A stretch of 64,000 nucleotides of DNA from JAJFJD01 sp965228695. GTDB taxonomy: Bacteria; Pseudomonadota; Alphaproteobacteria; UBA8366. Below the pieces are notes generated by a model. That model saw only the letters and a list, made by a program, of their open reading frames with translations, was not told the origin of the DNA and did no database searches. The position numbers and the translations under genes were made by a program. This document shows, in pieces, positions 24,761-34,185 of the stretch. The DNA lies in NCBI GenBank assembly GCA_965228695.1, contig CBDDIB010000002.1, positions 372,001-436,000 of the forward strand, in the 5' to 3' direction. The first letter of the stretch is position 1, and the number at the start of each line of letters is the position of its first letter.

Positions 24761-26512
24761 GTGCACATCGAGACGTTAAATCTACGCGAGGTGATCGTCT
24801 TTCTCGTCGCGGCGGGCGTCGTCGTGCCGTTAATCCGACGCCTCGGCATCAGCCCGGTTCTCGGATTTCTCGTAGTCGGATTGATCATCGGACCGTTCGG
24901 CGTCGCGCGCCTCGTCGATTTCCTGCCTTGGCTCAGCTACGCGGTGATCGACAACCTGGAGGGCGTGCGCGCGTTGGCGGAACTCGGCGTCGTCTTTCTG
25001 CTGTTCATGATCGGCCTGGAACTGTCGATCGACCGGCTGTGGGCGATGCGCCGATTGGTCTTCGGTCTCGGCGGAGCGCAAGTCGTCGTCACCGGCGCCG
25101 TCATCACCGGCATCGCGTTGTTGTTCGATAACGCCCTGCCGGTTGCAGTCGTGGTCGGCGCGGGCTTCGCTCTGTCTTCCACCGCCATCGTTATGCAGAT
25201 TCTGGCGGAGAACGGGCGGCTCGGCACGGCGACGGGACAAACCAGCTTCGCCATTCTGCTGTTCCAGGACTTGGCGGTTTTGCCGATCCTCTTCCTAGTC
25301 GGCGCTTTCGCGGCGCGGAGCGGCGAGTCGGTATGGCTCTCCTTCGGGTCGGCCATCGGGCAGGCACTGCTGGCGGTCGCGGTGATCTTCGTGCTCGGCC
25401 GGCTGATAATCCGGCCGCTGTTCCGGTTCATCGGCAGCGCGGCAAGCCGCGAAATGTTCCTAGCGCTGGTGCTGCTGGTCATCGTCGGCACCGCGGTGGT
25501 GACCGAAACGGCGGGGTTGTCCATGGCGCTCGGCGCGTTCCTCGCCGGACTGCTGTTGTCCGAGACGGAATACCGCTACGAGATCGAAGTCGATATAGAA
25601 CCGTTCAAGGGTCTGCTCCTCGGCTTATTCTTCGTGTCGGTCGGCATGTCGATCGACCTCGCGAAGACCGCCGCCAACCCATTCTGGTTGATCGGGTCGG
25701 TCGTCTGTCTGTTCCTGGTAAAGGGCCCGATCATCTATCTGCTCGTGCGGCTGTTCGGCGAACCCCGCCACGTCGCCCTTGAATCCGGGCTGCTGCTCGG
25801 CCAGGGCGGCGAGTTCGCCTTCCTGATTATCGGGCTTGCCGTCACGCTCGGCGTGATGCCGGCCGGCCCCGCGCAATTCATGATGATCGTGGCAGGCATT
25901 ACCATGGTCGCGACTCCGCTGGTAGCGCATAGCGCGCGCCGGCTGGCGCGCAGGGTGGAAGAGCACGACCAGCGCGACATTGCCCAGGACGCCGATCCCG
26001 CGAGCGATCTCTCGGAGCACGTCATCATTGTCGGCTACGGCCGGGTCGGACAACTGCTCGGGTCGATCCTGGACGGACAGCGGTTGGCTCACGTCGCCCT
26101 GGACATGGACGTATCCATCGTCGCCCGGTTTCGCGCCGCGGGCCGCAGCATCTTTTACGGCGACGCGAGCCGAGCGGAGATACTGAGCAAACTGAACGCG
26201 GGCGACGCCGCCGCCTTGGTCATCACCATGGACAGCCCGCGCGCGGCGGAACGTGTGGTCGCGACCGCGCATAAACACTGGCCGGGCCTCGCTATTTACG
26301 CACGCGCGCATGACGTCGAGCATGCGGCCCGGCTGATCGCCAATGGAGCGACCCATGCGGTGCCGGAGGCGACCGAGGCGAGCCTGCAGCTCGGCGAGCA
26401 GGTCTTGATGGGTGCGGGCATTCCCGAACCCGCCGCCCGCCAGATGATCGAATCCCGCCGCCAAGTCGAACAGGTCGCGATCGACGAAGGCGACCTGCCG
26501 CGACCCGATTGA
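24761..26512 (+). CDS. CPA2 family monovalent cation:proton antiporter (KefB/C-like)
   Basis: A 583-residue protein from GTG 24761, with GGAAGGA five bases upstream. About twelve to thirteen membrane spans occupy residues 1-400, with the CPA2 segments GVVVPLIRRLGISPVLGFLV and GAGFALSSTAIVMQIL then GQGGEFAFLI. Residues 418-560 form a TrkA-N/RCK domain (EHVIIVGYGRVGQLLGS, NAD-binding). Such proteins exchange K+ or Na+ for H+ under control of the nucleotide-binding domain, in the inner membrane. In-frame codons further upstream encode an unlikely hydrophilic leader. Confidence 0.93.
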   Translation: MHIETLNLREVIVFLVAAGVVVPLIRRLGISPVLGFLVVGLIIGPFGVARLVDFLPWLSYAVIDNLEGVRALAELGVVFLLFMIGLELSIDRLWAMRRLVFGLGGAQVVVTGAVITGIALLFDNALPVAVVVGAGFALSSTAIVMQILAENGRLGTATGQTSFAILLFQDLAVLPILFLVGAFAARSGESVWLSFGSAIGQALLAVAVIFVLGRLIIRPLFRFIGSAASREMFLALVLLVIVGTAVVTETAGLSMALGAFLAGLLLSETEYRYEIEVDIEPFKGLLLGLFFVSVGMSIDLAKTAANPFWLIGSVVCLFLVKGPIIYLLVRLFGEPRHVALESGLLLGQGGEFAFLIIGLAVTLGVMPAGPAQFMMIVAGITMVATPLVAHSARRLARRVEEHDQRDIAQDADPASDLSEHVIIVGYGRVGQLLGSILDGQRLAHVALDMDVSIVARFRAAGRSIFYGDASRAEILSKLNAGDAAALVITMDSPRAAERVVATAHKHWPGLAIYARAHDVEHAARLIANGATHAVPEATEASLQLGEQVLMGAGIPEPAARQMIESRRQVEQVAIDEGDLPRPD

Positions 26513-26571
26513 GGTGACGAGCGGCCCCGCGATCCGATAGTGTGAGGCCCGCTAAAGACAAGGAGAAGAAG

Positions 26572-27591
26572 ATGCGCCTATTGCTGGTGGACAAGCGGTT
26601 TCCCGACGAGCCCGAGATCGAGCGAACCGTGCTCGGCGGGGCGGGCGAGTACGAATTCTACCCGGTCGCGGACGAGGTGCCGGAGGACGCATGGAGGGCC
26701 GCCGAGGGCATCCAGACCTTCCGGGAAAGCAAGGCGGTCAACGCGATGGCGATGGCCGGCAAACTGAAGAATTGCCGCATCATCGTGCGCGGCGGCGTCG
26801 GATTCGACAATCTCGACCTGCAGGCGCTCGGCGAGATGGGGATCGCCGTGTGCAACGTTCCCGACTACGGCACGACCGAGGTTGCCGACCATGCCATGGC
26901 GCTGTTCCTGGCGCTGCGCCGCGGCATCACCACCTTCAACGACGCGCTGCGTCAAGACCCGGCCGCCGGTTGGAAGTATAACGCGGCACCCTGTGTCGAC
27001 CGGCTGCGCGGGCGGACGTTCGGCATCATCGGCCTGGGCCGGATCGGCACCGCGGCCGCCCGGCGGGCGCAAGCCTTCGATATGGACGTGTTGTTCTACG
27101 ACCCGGAATTGCCGGACGGCGCCGATCTCGCCACCGGCTATACGCGGGTTGCCTCCGCCGAGGAATTGGCCGAAGCCGTCGACGCGGTCAGCATCCATAC
27201 GCCGCTGACCGAGGCGACCACCCGCATGGTCAATGCCGACCTGCTGGGTCGCATGCGGCCGGGTGCGGTTCTGGTGAACACGGCGCGCGGCCCGGTCATC
27301 GACCTCGACGCGCTGCATGCGGCGCTCAAGGACGGGACGCTCGGCGGCGCGGGTCTGGACGTTTTCCCGGTGGAACCGGCGGACGCGTCGCATCCCCTGA
27401 TCAGCGCTTATATGAAGCGCGAGTCCTGGATCGACGGCCGGCTGGTCCTGAGCCCCCACGCCGCCTTTTTCAGCGACGACGGCAACAACGACCTGCGACG
27501 GAAATGCGTCGAGACCATGGTCGACTATATCGGCGACGGACGGCTGCGGAATTGCGTCAACGAGGCGTGGCTGCGAACCGGCAAGAATTAG
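26572..27591 (+). CDS. D-2-hydroxyacid dehydrogenase (C-terminal-binding-protein type)
   Basis: A 339-residue protein. The NAD motif is FGIIGLGRIGTAAARRAQAF; the catalytic residues are Arg in VNTARGPVIDL, Glu in VFPVEPADAS and His in LSPHAAFFS. The HAAF-type end and the N-terminal RLLLVDKRFPDEPEIE place it in the CtBP-like group of D-2-hydroxyacid dehydrogenases, whose substrate is uncertain. AGGAGAAG lies before ATG 26572. The TauD gene follows after 63 bp. Confidence 0.9.
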   Translation: MRLLLVDKRFPDEPEIERTVLGGAGEYEFYPVADEVPEDAWRAAEGIQTFRESKAVNAMAMAGKLKNCRIIVRGGVGFDNLDLQALGEMGIAVCNVPDYGTTEVADHAMALFLALRRGITTFNDALRQDPAAGWKYNAAPCVDRLRGRTFGIIGLGRIGTAAARRAQAFDMDVLFYDPELPDGADLATGYTRVASAEELAEAVDAVSIHTPLTEATTRMVNADLLGRMRPGAVLVNTARGPVIDLDALHAALKDGTLGGAGLDVFPVEPADASHPLISAYMKRESWIDGRLVLSPHAAFFSDDGNNDLRRKCVETMVDYIGDGRLRNCVNEAWLRTGKN

Positions 27592-27654
27592 CCCGGCGCG
27601 GCGAAACGCTTTATATTTGGGGCGCTTGCCGGCAGCAATTCGGAGAGGCCCATG

Positions 27655-28506
27655 ATGGTCGAGATACTCCCGGTCGATGCGCCGATCGGCGCGGAAATCC
27701 GCGGCGTCGACTTGTCACAAGACTTGGACGACGCAACCTTCGCGGCAGTCGAAGCCGCTTTCAACGAGCATGCCGTCATCTGGTTCCGCGATCAGACGAT
27801 CACGCCGGAGCAGCAGGTCGCCTTCAGCGAAAGATTCGGCGAGATCGAGGTCAACGCCTTCAACAAATTCGCCCTGCCGGACAATCCGAAAGTGCTGATC
27901 GTTTCCAACGTCAAGGAGGACGGCAAGGACATCGGCTATGCCGATGCCGGCAGCCACTGGCATACGGATATGTCCTACACCGCAACGCCGCCGCGCATGA
28001 CGATGCTGTATGCCATCGAGGTGCCGGAAGAGAACGGCAAGCCGCTGGGCGACACCCTGTTCGCCAGCGCCACCGCCGCCTACGACTCGCTGCCGGACGA
28101 CATGAAGGCCAAGATCGACGGCCTCAGGGCGACCCACCGGTTCGCCGCGAAGGAACGCGGCGTCAAGAAACCGGTCGAGCTGACGCCGGAACAGATCGCC
28201 AAGAATCCCGACGTGGACCACCCGGTCGCGCGCACCCACCCGATCACGGGCCGCAAGGCGTTGTATGTGCGGGCGGGCGAATGCATCGGCATCCCCGGCA
28301 TGCCGGACGACGAGGCGCTGCCCCTGATCAAGAACCTGTCGGACCGGACCATCCGGCCCGAATTCCTATACCGCCACCAATGGCAGGTCGGCGACGTGCT
28401 GATGTGGGACAACGCGGCGGTCCAGCACTGGGCGCCGCGCGACTACGAATGGCCGCAACGCCGCCGCATGCACCGCACCACGGTAAACGGCTCGGTGCCG
28501 TTCTGA
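27655..28506 (+). CDS. TauD/TfdA family Fe(II)/2-oxoglutarate dioxygenase
   Basis: A protein of 283 residues counted from ATG 27655; GGAGAGG at 27642-27648 lies six bases before this ATG and only three before the one at 27652. Iron ligands are His103 and Asp105 in SHWHTDMSY and His258 in DNAAVQHWA, with the 2-oxoglutarate arginine in the RRRMHRTTV segment. The middle keeps the FRDQTITPEQQVAFSERFGE pattern of the family. These enzymes hydroxylate and cleave substrates such as taurine or 2,4-D. Substrate unknown; the neighbouring hydroxyacid dehydrogenase may act on the product. Confidence 0.9.
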   Translation: MVEILPVDAPIGAEIRGVDLSQDLDDATFAAVEAAFNEHAVIWFRDQTITPEQQVAFSERFGEIEVNAFNKFALPDNPKVLIVSNVKEDGKDIGYADAGSHWHTDMSYTATPPRMTMLYAIEVPEENGKPLGDTLFASATAAYDSLPDDMKAKIDGLRATHRFAAKERGVKKPVELTPEQIAKNPDVDHPVARTHPITGRKALYVRAGECIGIPGMPDDEALPLIKNLSDRTIRPEFLYRHQWQVGDVLMWDNAAVQHWAPRDYEWPQRRRMHRTTVNGSVPF

Positions 28507-28519
28507 AGCGTCGGCGGCG

Positions 28520-29680
28520 TTAATCGGCCGCTTCCTCCTTCATCCCCAGTTCGGCGAGGATTTCGTCGGTATGCTCGCCCAGCATCGGCGCGGGGCGGCG
28601 GATCGAGCCGGGCGTGCCCTTGAGCTTCACCGGCGTGCCGAGCGTCCGCTGGCGGCCCGCCGCGGTGTGATCGACCTCGACCACCATGTCGCGCGCCAGC
28701 ACATGCGGGTCGTGGAACACCTCGTCGTGATGCATCACCGGACCGGCAGGAATGTTGGCGGCGTCCAGCGCGTCGAACCATTCCTGATTGGTCCTGGTTA
28801 TGAAGCGTTCCTGCAATAAGGCCACCAGCGCTTTGTTGTTGGCTACCCGGTCGGCCTTGGTCAGGAAGCGCTCGTCTTCCATCAGCTCCTCGCAGCCGAG
28901 CACCTTGCAGGCCTTCTCCCACAGGTTCTGCGCCGCCGCGCCCAGGACGAGCCAACCGTCCGACGTCTGGAACACGTGATAGGGCGAGCTGCCGCGATGC
29001 TGCTGGCCGAGGCGTTCCGGCCGCTTGTCGGTCGCGAAATAGTAGGCCGCTTCGTACACGCATTTGGAAATCGCCGATTCGAACAGCGACACGTCGACCT
29101 GCTGCCCCTTGCCGGTCTGCTCCCGCGCCGCCAGCGCGGTCAGCACGCCGATCGCCGCGAACATGCCGCCGCTGGTATCCGAGATCGGGATCGGCAGCCG
29201 ATGCGGCGGGCCGTCTTCCTCGCCGCAAATCGACATGAGGCCGGACATCGCCTGCGCCACCAGATCGAAGCCGCCGCGCGGGCCGTAGGGCCCGGTCTGC
29301 CCGAAGCCCGAGACCGAGCAGTAGACGAGACGCGGGTTCAGCTTGCTCATCGCGTCGTAGCCAAGGCCGAGCCGCTCGGCCACGCCGGGCCGGAAATTCT
29401 CGACCAGCACATCGGCGCCGGTGATCAGCTTGCGGCAGATATCGAGATCCGCCTCTTCCTTCAGGTTCAGCTCGATGCTGCGCTTGTTGCGGTTCCACAG
29501 CATGAAGGGCGCGCTTTCGCCGTTCACGAAGGGCGGCGTCTTGCGCAACACGTCGCCTTCGCCCTTGCGCTCGACCTTGATCACGTCGGCGCCCTGGTCG
29601 CCCAGGATCATCGCGCAATAGGGGCCGGAGAGGTTCGAGGTGAGGTCGACCACCTTAAGATGGGACAGGGCCTCGGGCAT
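28520..29680 (-). CDS. CaiB/BaiF family (class III) CoA transferase
   Basis: A 386-residue protein starting MPEALSHLKVVDLTSNLSGP. Family hallmarks are VDLTSNLSGPYCAMILGDQG at the start, VERKGEGDVLRK, ENFRPGVAERLGLGYD, the GGFDLVAQAMSGLM segment with the catalytic Asp, and the C-terminal APMLGEHTDEIL. It moves CoA between carboxylic acids without a free energy cost. ATG 29680 follows AAGGAGG and is used rather than an upstream ATG at 29737, whose N-terminus is read from the inverted repeat just upstream. It converges 13 bp from the TauD gene. Confidence 0.92.
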   Translation of the reverse strand: MPEALSHLKVVDLTSNLSGPYCAMILGDQGADVIKVERKGEGDVLRKTPPFVNGESAPFMLWNRNKRSIELNLKEEADLDICRKLITGADVLVENFRPGVAERLGLGYDAMSKLNPRLVYCSVSGFGQTGPYGPRGGFDLVAQAMSGLMSICGEEDGPPHRLPIPISDTSGGMFAAIGVLTALAAREQTGKGQQVDVSLFESAISKCVYEAAYYFATDKRPERLGQQHRGSSPYHVFQTSDGWLVLGAAAQNLWEKACKVLGCEELMEDERFLTKADRVANNKALVALLQERFITRTNQEWFDALDAANIPAGPVMHHDEVFHDPHVLARDMVVEVDHTAAGRQRTLGTPVKLKGTPGSIRRPAPMLGEHTDEILAELGMKEEAAD

Positions 29681-29715
29681 CGCTTCCTCCTTGCATTCTG
29701 TTCTTAAGTCGCGGT

Positions 29716-29816
29716 CATGCTTCGACAAGCTCAGCATGAGGATATTAGCGCGAAGTCGGAAATTCGCCCTAATCCTTCATTCAACGCAACCCTCATGCTG
29801 AGCTTGTCGAAGCATG
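29716..29816. repeat. perfect 26-bp inverted repeat element
   Basis: The left arm 29716-29741 and right arm 29791-29816 are exact reverse complements (26 of 26), separated by 49 bases. The core is CTTCGACAAGCTC in the left arm. Each arm also contains its own CATGCT/AGCATG stem, so several structures can form. It lies between the CoA transferase start and the upstream amidohydrolase stop, both on the minus strand. I know this core from memory as a dispersed intergenic repeat in many proteobacteria; a genome-wide count would settle that. Confidence 0.9.
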
Positions 29817-29829
29817 GCTTCATAGGTCA

Positions 29830-30699
29830 TCAATCGTCGAAATCGTACAGAACGGCGGCGTTATCGGCGAGAACCGCGTTCCGCACCGCCGCGTCCGGCA
29901 CCCAGTCTAGCAGAACATCGAGACAGTCCGCTTCTTCGGGCTTGTTGCCGGCGTCCGTGTGATGCGGATGCGGCCAATTGGCGGCCCAGACCAGACGGTC
30001 CGGCCGCACATCCACGAGCGCCCGCACCTTGTCGCCGACATCTCTGTAAAGCGGCGGACCGTCGGTCGAGGCGAGATAGGGGGCGGAAATCTTGACCCAG
30101 CATTTGCCGCTCTCCATGAAGCGCAGCAGCGCCTGGAAGCCGGGATCGTTCACGCCGTTTTCCGGCGGCGTCCGGCCGATGTGATCGATCACCACGTCGA
30201 CCGGCAGCTTTTCCATCATCGGGATCGCCTCTTCGATCCAGTCGCCGTCGTCCTGCATCTGGATATGCCACCCCAAGGGAGCGATCTTTTTCGCCATTTC
30301 CGGCGCGTCGCCCGACACGAAATCGTCGACCAACAGATAGAAACGCAAGCCGCGCATGCCGGCATCGTGCAGGCGGCGCAGCTCGGCGTCGCCGATGTCC
30401 TTTTCGGTGACCGCGACGCCACGCGCCCTGGACAGGCCGAAATGGGCCATGGCGTCGAGCGTGCAGCGGTTGTCCCGGCCATAGAGCGAGGGCTGCACGA
30501 TCACGCAGCGTTCCATGCCGAGCCGGTTCAGCATCGTCTCGTAGGCCTCGATCGAACCGACGTAGTCGGGGCTGCGACCGGGCACGCGGGGATATCGATC
30601 CGCCGGACCGTAGATATGCGAATGAGTCTCGCACGCCTTCGGCGGCGCCACGAGCTTCGGTTTCCGTCCGTCGCCGCTTACCATGTAGTCGTCGGTCAT
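29830..30699 (-). CDS. amidohydrolase family protein (LigI-like fold)
   Basis: A 289-residue TIM-barrel amidohydrolase. The N-terminal metal motif is THSHIYGP (H-x-H), barrel strand 5/6 gives VVIDHIGRTP and the last strand gives WAANWPHPHH. Asn occupies the position where many relatives have the catalytic Asp (TDWPH pattern). The layout resembles 2-pyrone-4,6-dicarboxylate lactonase and related decarboxylases or lactonases. Its start overlaps the stop of the dehydrogenase at 30696 by four bases, so the two are coupled. GGGAGCG lies before ATG 30699. Confidence 0.85.
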   Translation of the reverse strand: MTDDYMVSGDGRKPKLVAPPKACETHSHIYGPADRYPRVPGRSPDYVGSIEAYETMLNRLGMERCVIVQPSLYGRDNRCTLDAMAHFGLSRARGVAVTEKDIGDAELRRLHDAGMRGLRFYLLVDDFVSGDAPEMAKKIAPLGWHIQMQDDGDWIEEAIPMMEKLPVDVVIDHIGRTPPENGVNDPGFQALLRFMESGKCWVKISAPYLASTDGPPLYRDVGDKVRALVDVRPDRLVWAANWPHPHHTDAGNKPEEADCLDVLLDWVPDAAVRNAVLADNAAVLYDFDD

Positions 30700-31757
30700 G
30701 CCGCGCTCCCTTCCTTCACCGGGTGTCCCATAATCGCTTCGAAGCGTTCCGCATACCGCGGCCAAACCTCCGGATTGACCAGGCGCGGCGGCCGCTCGCC
30801 GTTCAGAATCTGCACCCATTGGATCGCCGAGCCCTGCGCCATCTTGAACCAGTTCTCCCAGGTCATGCCCGCATTGTGCGGCGTCGCCAGCACGTTGTCG
30901 AAACGCAGTAGCGGATGATCGAGCGCCGGCGGTTCGACCAGCCACACGTCGATGCCGGCGCCCGCGATGGCGCCTTTTTCGAGCGCCTCGACGAGATCGT
31001 CGTCAACATGGATACCGCCGCGTCCGACGGTCACGAAAAAAGCCGTCGGTTTCATCAGGCCGAAGGCACGGGCATCGAACATGCCTTCGGTTTCCGCGTT
31101 GCGCGGCATCGCGACCGCGACGAAATCAGACTCGGCCAAGAGGTCCTCGAAGGCGACAAGGTCCGCCCCCCGGCGCGCCGCTTCCTCGGCGGTCAGGCGG
31201 GGATGGCTGGTCAGCACACGCATGCCGAAGGCCTTGCAGAATGTCGCCAGGGTCTGCCCGATCGCACCCATTCCCATAATGCCGACCGTCTTGCCGGAAA
31301 TGTTGTGCCCCGTGAAATCCTGCCGGACCCAGTTGCGGTCCCGGCGCATCGCTTTGTCCGACTGCACCATCTGCCGCGACAGGCACATCATCTGCGCCAG
31401 CGCGTGTTCGGCGACACCCTCGGCATTGCTGCCCGCCTGGTTAACCACCGCCACGCCGGCGTCGGTGCAATCGTCCACGTTCACCACTTCGTAACCGGCG
31501 CCGCTGGTCGAGATCGCCAGCAGGTTGGGGCAGCGCGCGATGAACCGCCGGTGGCCGCTGAACGCTTCGGGCAGCGCCGTGCGGTTGCCGCGGATTTGAT
31601 ATCCCACCGCCGTATCGAGCTGCGCCTGCAAGGCATCGTCGGGCATGTCGTAGGCCAATCGGGTCAGTTCGATATCGCCTTGTTCGGCAATGATTCGTTT
31701 GAATTCCTCGACAATTCCCATGATCTCGAAATAAACGATATGCTTACGGGCTGCCAC
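30696..31757 (-). CDS. D-2-hydroxyacid dehydrogenase
   Basis: A 353-residue protein with NAD motif GIMGMGAIGQTLATF, substrate Arg in VTVGRGGIHVD, Glu in WLVEPPALDHP and His in ATPHNAGMTW. The standard WLVEPP and PHNA variants place it in the D-2-hydroxyacid dehydrogenase family; the substrate is unknown. It is the first gene of a two-gene unit with the amidohydrolase (four-base overlap). Together they could hydrolyse a lactone or ester and oxidise or reduce the resulting 2-hydroxy acid, an inference from the pairing. The 112-bp gap upstream separates it from a divergent MFS gene. Confidence 0.9.
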   Translation of the reverse strand: MAARKHIVYFEIMGIVEEFKRIIAEQGDIELTRLAYDMPDDALQAQLDTAVGYQIRGNRTALPEAFSGHRRFIARCPNLLAISTSGAGYEVVNVDDCTDAGVAVVNQAGSNAEGVAEHALAQMMCLSRQMVQSDKAMRRDRNWVRQDFTGHNISGKTVGIMGMGAIGQTLATFCKAFGMRVLTSHPRLTAEEAARRGADLVAFEDLLAESDFVAVAMPRNAETEGMFDARAFGLMKPTAFFVTVGRGGIHVDDDLVEALEKGAIAGAGIDVWLVEPPALDHPLLRFDNVLATPHNAGMTWENWFKMAQGSAIQWVQILNGERPPRLVNPEVWPRYAERFEAIMGHPVKEGSAA

Positions 31758-31869
31758 GGCGCGTCCTCGTTGACGATGGAGAAGGGGATGACCGCGGCGG
31801 CGGCCACGGGGAGACCCTACACGCTATACCCGCCGGCCGTTAAATTCGGAAGTTATTCATCCGCCGCTC

Positions 31870-33255
31870 TTGGGCGATTCCTCCCGCGAGCCCGACCGTG
31901 ATCGACCCACCGCCCACGAGGCAGAGCATGTCCTGTTGCCGAAACCGCCCGCGGCCCGGAGCCAAAGTTTGACCACGCCCCCCGCCAAACCACAGTCCAC
32001 CCATCGCGTCAGTCCTTGGGAGTTGTTCCGCAACGGCAATTACAGCTGCCTCTGGCTGGCCGGCGGATTCATCGGCACGATCCGATGGCTCGAACTGCTC
32101 GTCATCAGCATCTATGTCTACGAGGTCACCGGCTCGCCCTTCCTCACCGCCTTGATGACCTTCTTCCGGTTGCTGCCGATGGTGCTGCTGGGCGCGGTGA
32201 TCGGCGCGGTTGCGGAGCGCCTCAACCGGCGCGTTCTCATGCTGTGCGGCCTCTCGGTTCTGATGGTCACGACCACCGGGCTCAGCGCGCTCGCCTATAC
32301 CGGCAATCTCGAGATATGGCACGCGGCGCTCGGCGCGTTCCTGGGCGGAACGGTACATACGTCGGAGTTCCCGATCCGCCGCATCATGGTGGCGGAGATC
32401 GCCGGCTCCGAACGCTCCTCCGCCGCGCTGGCATTCGATTCGTTGACCAACAACCTGACGCGGCTGATCGGACCGATCTCCGGCGGCGTGCTCTACGACC
32501 TCATCGGGCTTTACGGCGCCTACACGCTCTGCGCCGCGCTCTACGCCATCAGCTTCCTGCTGGTCTGGCGCGTCGAATACGCCGCTGAATCCCAGTCGAC
32601 CGGCACATCCGCGTCCTACCTGACCAACATCGTCGAGGGATTCCGCTTCGTGCGCCAACGGCGGATGATCGTCGGGACCCTCTGCGTCACGGTGATCATC
32701 AACATGTTCGCCGTGCCCTTTTCGGCGATGGTGCCGGTAATCGGCAAGGAGAATCTCGAACTCAGCGCCTCGCTTATCGGCGCCTTGGCGACCACCGAAG
32801 GCGTCGGCGCTTTCCTCGGCGCGGTCCTGATCGCGCTGCTGCAGCCGAAGAATTTCCCGCGGACCTATCTCCTCGGGTCCTTCCTATTCCTGGCGGGCGT
32901 CGCCTTCTTCGCCCAATCGAACACCATCGTCTTCGCCTTCGGAATCCTTCTGGTCGCCGGGTTCGGCCACGCGGGGTTTTCCACCACGCAATCCGCGATC
33001 ATCTTCGGGGCCGCCGCGCCGGAAATGCGGTCGCGCTTGCTCGGCGTGCTGGCGACCAGCATCGGCGCCGGCCCCTTGGGCGTGCTGCATCTCGGCTGGC
33101 TCGCCAATACGATCGGCGCGCCCTGGGCGCTCACCATCGTCGCGACCGAAGGTTTCGTCCTGTTGGGGTTCGTCGCCGTGATTTATCCCGAACTGTTCCG
33201 CGGCGGCCCGAAATCGGCGAATGAGAAAGCGGTCAGCGGTAAAGCAGCAGAATGA
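31870..33255 (+). CDS. MFS transporter (drug or metabolite efflux type)
   Basis: A protein of about 461 residues with twelve membrane spans, including RLLPMVLLGAVIGAVAERLNRRV (the motif A region) and LTNNLTRLIGPISGGVLYD. This looks like the enterobactin/macrolide efflux-like branch of the MFS, which acts in the inner membrane. The start is uncertain: the listed start is a TTG at 31870 and a second TTG lies at 31969, giving a tighter N-terminus. Its 3' end overlaps the convergent EamA transporter by 23 bp (33233-33255). Confidence 0.88.
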   Translation: MGDSSREPDRDRPTAHEAEHVLLPKPPAARSQSLTTPPAKPQSTHRVSPWELFRNGNYSCLWLAGGFIGTIRWLELLVISIYVYEVTGSPFLTALMTFFRLLPMVLLGAVIGAVAERLNRRVLMLCGLSVLMVTTTGLSALAYTGNLEIWHAALGAFLGGTVHTSEFPIRRIMVAEIAGSERSSAALAFDSLTNNLTRLIGPISGGVLYDLIGLYGAYTLCAALYAISFLLVWRVEYAAESQSTGTSASYLTNIVEGFRFVRQRRMIVGTLCVTVIINMFAVPFSAMVPVIGKENLELSASLIGALATTEGVGAFLGAVLIALLQPKNFPRTYLLGSFLFLAGVAFFAQSNTIVFAFGILLVAGFGHAGFSTTQSAIIFGAAAPEMRSRLLGVLATSIGAGPLGVLHLGWLANTIGAPWALTIVATEGFVLLGFVAVIYPELFRGGPKSANEKAVSGKAAE

Positions 33256-34138
33256 CGATGCCGACGACGATCAAGACCATGCCGAGAATCTCGTATCGAG
33301 TCGACCGCTCCTTGAACACGATATAGGACGTCAGCAGCGAGAAGATCAGCTCGATCTGCCCCAGCGTCCGGACATAGGCCGCGTTCTCCAGTGTCATCGC
33401 GTTGAACCAAGCAATCGAGCCCATCGTCCCGGTCAGGCCGATGAGGATCGAGAACTTAAAATTGCGGAACATCGCCACAAGCTGGTCGCGCTCGCGCCAG
33501 ACCATATAAATCCCCATCACGACGACCTGAATCACGGTCACCCAGATCAGCGTCAGCGCCGCCGGCAACAGGAAGCCATCCAACCCAAGCGACAGGCTGG
33601 CGGCCCGGATGCTGACCGCGGCGACGGCGAATCCCGCGCCGGATATCAGTCCGATCACCGCGATGCGGTCGATCCATCCGGTCATGAACCCGCGCAGCGT
33701 GGCCTGCCCGTGCGCAACCGAGATCATCATCACGCCGACCACGCTGATGACGACCGCCGATGCCCCGGCAATGCTCAGCGCTTCGCCGAAGAAAATCAGG
33801 CCGAACAAGGCGGTCTGCACCGCTTCGGTCTTGGTGTAGGTGGTGCCGACCGCGAAATTGCGGAAGGAAAACAGATAGACCAGGAGGAAGGTGCCGACGA
33901 TCTGGCCGATTCCGGCGACGAAAGTCAGCCCGACGAAGGACGCGGTCAGCGGCGGCACCGCCTCGTCCGAGATCCAGATCAATCCCGCCAGATAGATCGC
34001 CGCGATCGGCAAACCGAAAAGGAACCGCACGAAGGTGATCGCGCTGGTTGTCAGCTCGGTCTTCAGATGTTTCTGCAGGCCGGTGCGGACCGTCTGCAAT
34101 ATGACGGCCGCCACGGTTATGGCCACCCACAATTCCAT
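33233..34138 (-). CDS. EamA/DMT-type membrane transporter
   Basis: A 301-residue protein with about ten membrane spans: ITVAAVILQTVRTGLQKHLK at the N-terminus, FRNFAVGTTYTKTEAVQTAL in the first repeat, and FERSTRYEILGMVLIVVGIV-like spans (KERSTRYEI) at the C-terminus. The two-repeat DMT plan fits an exporter of small metabolites; the substrate is unknown. The gene ends inside the tail of the convergent MFS gene. It starts 47 bp from the Rieske gene stop and may belong to the same minus-strand unit. Confidence 0.85.
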   Translation of the reverse strand: MELWVAITVAAVILQTVRTGLQKHLKTELTTSAITFVRFLFGLPIAAIYLAGLIWISDEAVPPLTASFVGLTFVAGIGQIVGTFLLVYLFSFRNFAVGTTYTKTEAVQTALFGLIFFGEALSIAGASAVVISVVGVMMISVAHGQATLRGFMTGWIDRIAVIGLISGAGFAVAAVSIRAASLSLGLDGFLLPAALTLIWVTVIQVVVMGIYMVWRERDQLVAMFRNFKFSILIGLTGTMGSIAWFNAMTLENAAYVRTLGQIELIFSLLTSYIVFKERSTRYEILGMVLIVVGIVILLLYR

Positions 34139-34185
34139 CGCGCTTGTCCTGACCGGTCCTGTTCGTGTCGTTTGTTCGGATGTGC

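Noticed and set aside
29717..29962. Plus-strand frame through the inverted repeat (MLRQAQHED...LSLSKHG)
   Set aside because: It is made of the two repeat arms and has no protein-like features. The same repeat creates a false 5' extension of the CoA transferase.
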